Origin: Prevotella sp.
Lineage (GTDB): Bacteria > Bacteroidota > Bacteroidia > Bacteroidales > Bacteroidaceae
Assembly (NCBI GenBank): GCA_021204735.1
Contig: JAJPYV010000018.1
Location: 1 to 5,483, forward strand
DNA length: 5,483 bases
Reading direction: 5' to 3'
Of this stretch, positions 1-5,483 are shown piece by piece. Positions within the stretch are counted from its first letter, which is position 1; the number at the start of each line of letters is the position of its first letter. The notes below the pieces were generated by a model, which worked only from the letters and a program-made list of their open reading frames with translations, had not been told where the DNA came from and made no database searches. The position numbers and the translations under genes are program-made.

Positions 1-1037
1 CTATGGTTATCGGTGAGGTGATGAACGACGGTGTTCTCGGTGCTCACAAGAGTGTGAATGTACCAGGAGTACATATTGACTTGCCTGCGATTACAGAAAA
101 GGATTACAAGAACATCCTGTTTGCCATCGACAATGATATTGATTTCATAGCACACTCTTTCGTCCGTAGCAAGGATGATGTCTTGGCAATTCAGAAAATT
201 CTTGACGAACACAACAGTGATATCAAAATCATAGCAAAAATAGAGAACCAGGAGGGTGTCGACAATATCGATGAGATTATCGAGGCTTCTTACGGTATAA
301 TGGTTGCACGCGGTGACTTAGGTATTGAGGTTCCTCTCAAGAAAATACCTGGTATTCAGCGAATGATTATCAATAAGTGCATGAGGGCTAAGAAACCTGT
401 TATCGTGGCTACTCAATTGCTGCACACGATGATAAAGAACCCACGCCCTACTCGTGCTGAGGTTACTGATATTGCTAATGCTGTTCATTATCATACTGAT
501 GCTTTGATGCTTAGCGGCGAGACGGCTTCGGGTAAGTATCCTGTAGAGGCGGTCAAGACTATGGCTGCTATTGCTCAGCAGGCTGAAAGAGATGAAAGCT
601 ACGGCTACGGTAGCAGTGGCTATATCTCTCCTCTTAATGATAATAATGATATTACGGAGTTCCTCTCACGCAATGCTATTGAAGCTACAGAGCGGTTGGG
701 TATTAAGGGTATCATTACGGATAGTTTGACGGGTCGTACTGCCCGTTATCTGTCTGCTTTCAGGGGATCTGAACCTATTCTTGCTATTTGCTACAAGGAA
801 AAGACTCAACGCTGGCTTGCATTAAGCTATGGTGTTACATCAGTAGCACAACACGGACAAATCGGTGCATTACCACAGCTCATTGCTGCATTGAGAATGC
901 TACGCCAAAAGGGGTATATCAAAATGAATGACAAGATTGCGCACCTCAGCGGTGACTTCCGTACTGGCGGCGGTACTACTTACCTCGAAATAAGCAGTGT
1001 TCAGGAAATTTTCGACCGTTTCTATAAATTCAGATAA
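1..1037 (+). CDS. pyk: Pyruvate kinase, C-terminal part (5' end outside window)
   Basis: Pyruvate kinase is a cytosolic enzyme that makes pyruvate and ATP from phosphoenolpyruvate and ADP in the last step of glycolysis. The reading frame enters from the left edge, with bases 1-2 closing a split codon. Numbering visible residues from the ATG at 3, the signature IKIIAKIENQEG carries the catalytic Lys79. Metal ligands are Glu81 and Asp105 (in ARGDLG), with the same Lys-to-Asp spacing of 26 as E. coli PykF (K220, E222, D246). ATQLLHTM and PRPTRAEVTDIANAV follow at 136-161, then LMLSGETA at 168-175. The smaller C-terminal domain covers about 217-344 and ends in a GGGTTYLEI strand. By alignment with PykF, about 140 N-terminal residues are missing, so the ATG at 3 is internal and not the start. 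The gene appears intact within the window. It ends 8 bp before a strong hairpin and faces the PpiD-like gene. The identification is very secure. Confidence 0.97.
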   Translation, partial: MVIGEVMNDGVLGAHKSVNVPGVHIDLPAITEKDYKNILFAIDNDIDFIAHSFVRSKDDVLAIQKILDEHNSDIKIIAKIENQEGVDNIDEIIEASYGIMVARGDLGIEVPLKKIPGIQRMIINKCMRAKKPVIVATQLLHTMIKNPRPTRAEVTDIANAVHYHTDALMLSGETASGKYPVEAVKTMAAIAQQAERDESYGYGSSGYISPLNDNNDITEFLSRNAIEATERLGIKGIITDSLTGRTARYLSAFRGSEPILAICYKEKTQRWLALSYGVTSVAQHGQIGALPQLIAALRMLRQKGYIKMNDKIAHLSGDFRTGGGTTYLEISSVQEIFDRFYKFR

Positions 1038-1045
1038 AGGCACAT

Positions 1046-1075
1046 AAAAAAGCAGGATTAAAATCCTGCTTTTTT
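1046..1075. terminator. Bidirectional intrinsic terminator between convergent genes
   Basis: A perfect 13-bp stem pairs 1046-1058 with 1063-1075 around a 4-nt loop (TAAA). Its core is AGCAGGAT/ATCCTGCT, flanked by an A-run on the left and a T-run on the right. Read on either strand, the GC-containing stem is followed by a run of T, so it can terminate both pyruvate kinase (stop at 1037) and the minus-strand PpiD-like gene (stop at 1096). The position between two converging stop codons is what such an element should have. Termination is inferred from structure only. Confidence 0.9.
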
Positions 1076-1095
1076 ATATATTATAATGTGTCTAA

Positions 1096-3237
1096 TCAGA
1101 AAAACAGATAGCGGTTATCCTTTACTTTCGCATTGATGTAGAGGTCTTGCATGAAATTGCTTGCATACTGCAATGCTGTCTGCTTCTGTCTCTGCTCATA
1201 CTGTTTCTCATCATACTTACCTGGACGGGTGTTCTTTCCCGTTACCTTGAACATGTAAACGCCCGCATTACCCTTAACAGCTGCAGTGCAGAATTTACCT
1301 TTTGCGGTTGCTGAAACAGCACCACTAAGTGCCGGTTCACTCATACCTGTCGTCTGTACATATACAGGAGCTGCGAACGTAACTTGATTGACATTCGAAA
1401 CCTGTGCGCCATTCTTCTTTGCGCCTGCAATGTCCTTCACACCATTGGTCTTTTCCATGAGCATCTCTGCTTTCTTGTCACGAGTAACTTCTTCCTTTAC
1501 ATAGTTCTTCACATTCTCATCATCCAATGTGCGATAACCTTTCTTGTTTATCTTCGTCATAACCAAAACAAGCAGATGGTCGTTATTGCCACATTCATAA
1601 AGTGGTGAAACTGCATTCTCTTTTGCGTCATATATCCATTTTAATGCCTCACGTGTTCCGTGTATACCTGCTACATAATGGTCTGTGTTGCGCACGTCTG
1701 AATAGTCCATTACCTTGTAACCGAATTTAGCTGCATTCTTCTGCATTGCATCCAAATTCTGATTCTCACTTACAAACTGACTGAACTTATTGTATGCACT
1801 TGAATATGTGTCTTTTGAGAACTCAATTGACTTCTTTATAACAGCTGCCACGTATTTAGTGGTTATTGCTTTGCGATCAGTTACCTGCAATATGATATTT
1901 CCCTGTGATGTCTGGAAATTCTTGGTGTCATTTATTGCTGCAGTGTTCAGGAGTTCAAGATATGACTTTGTATCAGCATCCATGGATGTGGAACTCTGAT
2001 ATTGTGTTGATGTCAACCAGTTCTTCTCTCCTGTCTGTCCATAGTTCTTTGCTATTGTCTCAAAGTCTGCCCCACCCTTCAATGCGTTATAAATACTGTC
2101 TGCTTTTGTTGCTGCCACCTCTGGAGTCTCTGCTACTACTTGAATTGCACGGAACTCAATTGAGTCTGGCATTTGTGCCTTTGATACCAACTTGATGATA
2201 TTCATGGTGTTGTCCTGCTTATTCTCAACAGGTCCAAGAACTGCTCCAACATTAATTGAGTCAAGGCGAATTGCTATATCTGCAGGAAATGCAGCCTTTG
2301 TCTGTGGTATGCCTAAATATGGTATAAGTGAACTGCTCTTCCTTACTATCTCTGATGGGTCATCTGTATTTGCCAATGAAGTTGCATATCCATTCACTTC
2401 CTTGTTTAAAGCTGTACGGTCCGCAGTTGAGGGAAGTACCTGATAGTCTACATACTTTATTGTTCTTGTCTCTTCATATTGCTGGAAACGTGGTTTCATC
2501 TCCTCATATTTTGCCTTAAGGTCGGCATCGGTAATCTTTACCTGATTGTCGTTAATGGAAGAATATGGGAATGAAGCCAACTCTATGCTGCTTTCCTGAT
2601 TTTCATTATCGTATGCCATTTTTGCTGATACAGGATTAGAAAGCAAGCATGCACCCAACAACACTTGATATTTCTGCGCAAGAACCTGCTGTCTCAATGA
2701 CTTCTCTACAAATGTCCAGAATGTATATATGCTCTTATATTGCTCTGCCATCTGTGAGTTCATGTTCTGTGCCTTATTGTATTCTGAAATGAAATTCTTC
2801 AAAAGATTAGCATCAAATCGTCCTGTCTGCTGATTCACGAAAGGTGTGTTCATAAGCATTGGATTTGTTCCCTCATTCAGAATGTTCTGCAATTCCTGGT
2901 CGGTAACTGTCAATCCTAATTTCGATGCTTCCTTGCTGATGATTTCTGTCTGCACAAACGTGTTCCATACCACATCCTTAACTTGGTTGAGCTCCTGGTC
3001 TGTGAGGTTGTCACGTCCCTGAGTTATCTTGATTACGTTTGTGTACTCATCAACCAACTTCTGATAGTCCTGAACATTCACTTTCTTTCCCAAGACTTCA
3101 CCAATTTGCTGACGACTCTCATTTTTTGCGGAGTCGCAGGAGCGGAACAACTCCTCGGCAATAAATGCAAAAAGGGCGAATCCCACAATGCAAATGAGAA
3201 TCACGCCTTTGCTTCTGATTTTTCCTAATGCTGCCAT
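1096..3237 (-). CDS. PpiD/SurA-like periplasmic peptidylprolyl isomerase / chaperone
   Basis: This is a 713-residue inner-membrane-anchored folding factor of the PpiD/SurA family, expected to help newly exported proteins fold in the periplasm. A short basic N-terminus (MAALGKIRSK) is followed by one membrane helix at about 11-28, giving an N-in, periplasm-out protein. Residues about 35-200 form a helical SurA-type N-terminal chaperone region, including VVWNTFVQTEIISKEASKLG at 89-108. Two parvulin-like modules follow, at about 255-355 and 358-455; the second contains the typical GGADFETIAKNYG (388-400). Residues 456-713 continue the periplasmic region and end in an aromatic tail. The usual parvulin HILV opening reads AIQV here, so catalytic activity is doubtful and a chaperone role more likely; E. 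coli PpiD also has little isomerase activity. The ATG at 3237 is favoured because it directly precedes the basic residues and helix and follows an A-rich leader. The protein is longer than E. coli PpiD (623 residues), as seems usual for Bacteroidetes homologues. Confidence 0.9.
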   Translation of the reverse strand: MAALGKIRSKGVILICIVGFALFAFIAEELFRSCDSAKNESRQQIGEVLGKKVNVQDYQKLVDEYTNVIKITQGRDNLTDQELNQVKDVVWNTFVQTEIISKEASKLGLTVTDQELQNILNEGTNPMLMNTPFVNQQTGRFDANLLKNFISEYNKAQNMNSQMAEQYKSIYTFWTFVEKSLRQQVLAQKYQVLLGACLLSNPVSAKMAYDNENQESSIELASFPYSSINDNQVKITDADLKAKYEEMKPRFQQYEETRTIKYVDYQVLPSTADRTALNKEVNGYATSLANTDDPSEIVRKSSSLIPYLGIPQTKAAFPADIAIRLDSINVGAVLGPVENKQDNTMNIIKLVSKAQMPDSIEFRAIQVVAETPEVAATKADSIYNALKGGADFETIAKNYGQTGEKNWLTSTQYQSSTSMDADTKSYLELLNTAAINDTKNFQTSQGNIILQVTDRKAITTKYVAAVIKKSIEFSKDTYSSAYNKFSQFVSENQNLDAMQKNAAKFGYKVMDYSDVRNTDHYVAGIHGTREALKWIYDAKENAVSPLYECGNNDHLLVLVMTKINKKGYRTLDDENVKNYVKEEVTRDKKAEMLMEKTNGVKDIAGAKKNGAQVSNVNQVTFAAPVYVQTTGMSEPALSGAVSATAKGKFCTAAVKGNAGVYMFKVTGKNTRPGKYDEKQYEQRQKQTALQYASNFMQDLYINAKVKDNRYLFF

Positions 3238-3301
3238 TTATTTGTTTATGTTTTTAATTATTGTCTGTTATGAAAATTGCACACTTTCGTGATTTAGCGT
3301 A

Positions 3302-3331
3302 CAAAATTACAAAAAACTAACCAAAAACAAA
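3302..3331 (-). promoter_or_regulatory. Bacteroidetes-type promoter for the PpiD-like gene
   Basis: On the minus strand TAATTTTG (3309-3302) matches the Bacteroidetes -7 consensus TAnnTTTG exactly. A TTTG (3331-3328) lies 18 nt upstream, close to the usual -33 position. Transcription would start near 3295-3298, giving a leader of about 60 nt. The last bases of that leader are A-rich and lack a Shine-Dalgarno sequence, as is common in this phylum. The promoter would let the PpiD-like gene be expressed independently of the CHAT/exported-protein genes upstream. AT-rich DNA produces chance matches, but the exact -7 element and correct placement make this a good candidate. Confidence 0.6.
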
Positions 3332-3360
3332 TACTTTTCCGCTTTTTTTATCTTTCTAAC

Positions 3361-3391
3361 GATAACTAATGCCTTTTTTCGCATAATTATC
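3361..3391 (-). other. Imperfect hairpin downstream of the exported-protein gene
   Basis: GATAA (3361-3365) pairs with TTATC (3387-3391), and ATGC (3369-3372) pairs with GCAT (3381-3384). The two helices are separated by a small asymmetric internal loop and close on an 8-nt loop. It lies 20 bp past the stop of the 517-residue gene. On the minus strand it is followed by an A-rich, not T-rich, stretch, so it does not look like a standard terminator. It could slow transcription or protect an mRNA 3' end, or have no function. No better terminator was found between the two genes, so read-through into the PpiD-like gene remains possible. Confidence 0.25.
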
Positions 3392-3410
3392 TTCAACTTA
3401 CCTCTTAATG

Positions 3411-4964
3411 TTACTTACCTCCTGGCATCATGCCACCACCTCCTCCTTGCTCATCGTCTGCTTCATAAATGAGGTTAGACCCTGATGTAGCTAATGTTGT
3501 CAGCGCAGGTTCGATAATCATCGTTACCCATTCCTGACCCGTCCATTCTGTCTTTACAACCTCATATAAGTTATTCCACAAACTTTTACTTTTCTGGCGT
3601 TTCTTGATAATATTCCATTCTTCCTTCCATTTATCGTTCCATTCCTCTTTTTGTTTCTTCTTCTTGGTCTCTTTCTTACCTGTATTGGAAGCCTGTTCAG
3701 CAGATGGTTGCCCATTTGCTTGTTGCCCATTTAAAGCCAACAAGTTACCAGCTTGCTGCTCCTCATCTTTCTCCATATAATAGTCACGGTTGATACTGCA
3801 ACTCTCACTGACCTGCATCTCAATCTTGTACTGTCCCGTTCCCCATGCACTTGTGAATGCCGTACCGTCAAGAGTTCCTACGTATGAGCGTGGTATTATG
3901 AAACAATCTCCAGAAACACTAATATCCTTCTCTTTCTCTGTACCTTTGTCAAGACGGCTCGAATAGGTGAACACACTATCCTTTATGTATTTGTCATCAA
4001 TTTTAGCCGTTACCTTAAATTCTCCTAACGGAACATCACGATACACCTGTATTGCCTCGTTCATCCATGATGACGTGATGTTTGCCGTAAGTGTAAAAGT
4101 GAGATTATTACGTTTTGCAAAGTCAAAGTCTATATGGTCACCCGTACTTGCTGCCGTTGAGTCATTAGGCAAATTACAAAGATATGGATTAAAACTAATA
4201 GAGTCAACAACCACCTCAAACTTTGTATGGTCGGTGATTCGTTTTATTCCAATCGAGTCTGTTCTTAGTTTACAATATACGTAAAACACATCCTTCGAGC
4301 TATTACCTGATTTTTTTGCTACATTGGAAGTCGCTCCTTTCTGACTACTCTCAATGCTAATTCCTCTTGTTGCCGCCCCAACCTGTGGATTACCACTTGC
4401 AGTCATCCCATTCTGCATGGTATTCCCACTGTTACTGCTTTTATCTCCGATAGTCTGTTTGCAGCCAAAGCCATCAAATACGATATCTGCCGGATCCATG
4501 GCACCCTTAACAGACGGTTGTTTGTAAAAGTCTACAATCTCCGTCTGCATGGAAAGTTTCTTTGTATAGGTACATTCTTTCTGAACAGCCTGCATCCAGT
4601 CTTGACGATGACTGGCAATTTTGCTGTATATAAAACTTATGCCTGCACTGATAATGCCTGTCGAAGCTGTGGTTACCTTCCCAGCAAGAGTACTGCGGTA
4701 AAGATTGAACAAGTCTGTAGTCAAAAGTCGTCTATTATTGTCTTCCCATTTAATCCCCCTTGTATTTGTTAAGGATGTATCTTCCCTTACAATAATCTGG
4801 AACATGCGATCGCCCTCATTAAGATTTACATTAGCTCCTGTGTTCTGCCCCGATTTTTGTTCTTGGCCTCCACCACTTGTAGCTGGTACAGACGGTATCT
4901 CCTGTGCAGACAATGCCATCGAAATGCATAACAGCGACAGCATAAAAAAGTTTTTCTTGTTCAT
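3411..4964 (-). CDS. Exported protein of unknown function, partner gene of a CHAT-domain protein
   Basis: I do not recognise a family for this 517-residue protein. It opens with a clear signal peptide: basic MNKKN, hydrophobic core, and ALSA before the likely cleavage at Ala20/Gln21. Cys13 lacks a lipobox, so it is probably not a lipoprotein. A disordered Gly/Gln/Asn-rich stretch (26-50) leads to a first folded region (about 51-170), with a small-residue-rich hydrophobic segment at 93-117 and a DPADIVFDGFGC motif at 157-168. A Ser/Asn/Gly-rich linker (172-224) leads to a beta-rich region (about 225-395: FYVYCKL, FEVVVDSISF, LTFTLTANI, GEFKVTAKI). A Gln/Asn linker (402-430), a Lys/Trp-rich segment (430-480) and a Gly-rich tail (506-517) follow. 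Six cysteines remain after cleavage, so disulfides are possible. The start at 4964 is fixed by the signal peptide. Only 34 bp separate it from the CHAT gene upstream, implying one operon. Being a substrate, partner or regulator of the CHAT protein is inference from position only. Confidence 0.88.
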   Translation of the reverse strand: MNKKNFFMLSLLCISMALSAQEIPSVPATSGGGQEQKSGQNTGANVNLNEGDRMFQIIVREDTSLTNTRGIKWEDNNRRLLTTDLFNLYRSTLAGKVTTASTGIISAGISFIYSKIASHRQDWMQAVQKECTYTKKLSMQTEIVDFYKQPSVKGAMDPADIVFDGFGCKQTIGDKSSNSGNTMQNGMTASGNPQVGAATRGISIESSQKGATSNVAKKSGNSSKDVFYVYCKLRTDSIGIKRITDHTKFEVVVDSISFNPYLCNLPNDSTAASTGDHIDFDFAKRNNLTFTLTANITSSWMNEAIQVYRDVPLGEFKVTAKIDDKYIKDSVFTYSSRLDKGTEKEKDISVSGDCFIIPRSYVGTLDGTAFTSAWGTGQYKIEMQVSESCSINRDYYMEKDEEQQAGNLLALNGQQANGQPSAEQASNTGKKETKKKKQKEEWNDKWKEEWNIIKKRQKSKSLWNNLYEVVKTEWTGQEWVTMIIEPALTTLATSGSNLIYEADDEQGGGGGMMPGGK

Positions 4965-4998
4965 ATTATTATGATTTTATTTTTTTCGATATTTATAA
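4965..4998 (-). other. Short intra-operon gap between CHAT and exported-protein genes
   Basis: These 34 bp separate the CHAT stop codon (TGA, 4999-5001) from the exported-protein ATG (4962-4964). The sequence is almost entirely A/T, with an A-run (GAAAAAAATAAAA) just upstream of the start. It has no Shine-Dalgarno sequence, no TAnnTTTG element and no GC-containing hairpin. This supports co-transcription and the A-rich type of translation start common in Bacteroidetes. Confidence 0.6.
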
Positions 4999-5483
4999 TC
5001 AGATATCATCAATAAGTATAAATGGCGCCCAATAGTAGGGCTCTTTATATGGTTTGAACTCCGTCCGCTCTGCCCTGTCTTCTGTAATGGGACGATGGCT
5101 CAACGTTTTGGGATTGAATCGCATTGGGGCAAACTGAATTGTATAGTTCTTAACAGTGTCCTGTGCCTCACGCAGGGCATCATATTTCGTTATTCCAGGT
5201 TTAAGCAACGCATTGTAGAATGCTTCCATGAACAATGCCGAAACTTCATCATTAACCGGCCATAGAGACGCCATAACAGATTGCGCACCAGCTTTCTTCA
5301 ATCCACGCACTATACCCGTAGGCCCTTCATCTGACACAACTCCCTGCGCTGTCTGGCATGCGGACAACACAACTAAGTCAACACCATCAAGTCCTTCCAT
5401 ATCACACAACTCTCGTGCAGACAACAGACCATCTTCTTTCTCTCCGTCACGCCCCGCAACATTTGCCCCTTGTAATACAATAC
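4999..5483 (-). CDS. CHAT-domain (caspase-like) protein, C-terminal part, start outside window
   Basis: This is the last 160 residues of a CHAT-domain protein, a bacterial clan-CD cysteine peptidase related to caspases and separase. The frame stays open to the right edge, so the start is outside; the in-frame TTG at 5424 is internal. Numbering from the edge, IVLQGAN (1-7) matches the CHAT 'LxLxGAN' strand. DGLLSARELCDM (17-28) matches the 'DGxLTAxEI' segment. DLVVLSACQTAQG (35-47) holds the presumed catalytic Cys42, codon 5356-5358. Then come GLKKAGAQSVMASLWPVND (60-78), FMEAFYNALL and ALREAQ, and the family-typical ending PYYWAPFILI (148-157). The other catalytic residue, His, would lie upstream and cannot be checked. 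Full-length relatives usually carry TPR repeats before CHAT; whether this one does, or has a signal peptide, is unknown. It precedes the 517-residue exported-protein gene by 34 bp, probably as the first of the two in an operon. Confidence 0.95.
   Translation of the reverse strand, partial: IVLQGANVAGRDGEKEDGLLSARELCDMEGLDGVDLVVLSACQTAQGVVSDEGPTGIVRGLKKAGAQSVMASLWPVNDEVSALFMEAFYNALLKPGITKYDALREAQDTVKNYTIQFAPMRFNPKTLSHRPITEDRAERTEFKPYKEPYYWAPFILIDDI

Noticed and set aside
3..5. ATG at 3 as the start of pyruvate kinase
   Set aside because: It falls about 140 residues into the family alignment; the real start is upstream of the window.
1384..3228. Six plus-strand open frames of 63-96 codons opposite the PpiD-like gene
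   Set aside because: They lie wholly antisense to a well-supported 713-residue gene, overlap one another in different frames, and show no recognisable domains or promoters.
3310..3360. A/T-rich inverted segments as a terminator for the exported-protein gene
   Set aside because: Only A-T pairs with many mismatches can be formed, with no GC core; the complementarity is what homopolymer-rich DNA gives by chance.
4926..4928. Cys13 of the exported protein as a lipoprotein cysteine
   Set aside because: The residues before it (SLL) do not make a lipobox, and a good type I cleavage site (ALSA/QE) follows, so an ordinary secreted protein is more likely.
3967..4974. Three plus-strand open frames of 84-105 codons opposite the exported-protein gene
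   Set aside because: They are antisense to a frame with a clear signal peptide and sensible composition; their translations look like reverse reading of that gene.
5422..5424. TTG at 5424 as the start of a 141-residue protein
   Set aside because: The frame stays open to the window edge, and the upstream residues (IVLQGAN...DGLL) are conserved CHAT sequence, so the TTG encodes an internal Leu.
4999..5483. Type III-E CRISPR TPR-CHAT protein
   Set aside because: No CRISPR repeats or Cas genes are visible, and the neighbour is an exported protein unlike Csx30. CHAT alone is not evidence of a CRISPR system.

Overview
The window looks like chromosomal DNA of a Bacteroidales bacterium, most likely a Prevotella-type genus. 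Four things point there: the spelling of the PpiD-like protein's N-terminus (MAALGKIRSKG followed by a membrane helix), A/T-rich start regions without Shine-Dalgarno sequences, a TAnnTTTG-type promoter element, and moderate-to-low GC content. The genus is inferred from sequence style and was not tested by a search.

Layout, left to right. Positions 1-1037 (+) hold the C-terminal 344 codons of pyruvate kinase, whose 5' end lies outside the window. It ends at a strong symmetric hairpin (1046-1075) that can terminate transcription in both directions. Convergent to it, on the minus strand, is a 713-residue membrane-anchored PpiD/SurA-like periplasmic folding factor (1096-3237), with a good Bacteroidetes-type promoter in the 173-bp gap upstream of it. 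Next, also on the minus strand, is a 517-residue exported protein of unknown function (3411-4964). Only 34 bp upstream of it ends the C-terminal part of a CHAT-domain (caspase-like) protein (4999-5483), which runs off the right edge.

The pyruvate kinase and the PpiD-like protein are ordinary housekeeping genes. The part worth attention is the CHAT / exported-protein pair. The two are almost certainly co-transcribed, with the CHAT gene first. CHAT proteins are Cys-His peptidases that often act on, or together with, a neighbouring gene product. The neighbour here has a signal peptide, a small-residue-rich hydrophobic stretch, low-complexity linkers, a Lys/Trp-rich segment and a Gly-rich tail. 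That makes a protease-substrate or protease-partner relation a reasonable but unproven hypothesis. The N-terminal half of the CHAT protein, which would show its sensor domain, its catalytic His and whether it is exported, is not in the window.

No tRNA, rRNA, CRISPR array, insertion sequence or integration scar was seen. No stretch over 300 bp lacks a gene.
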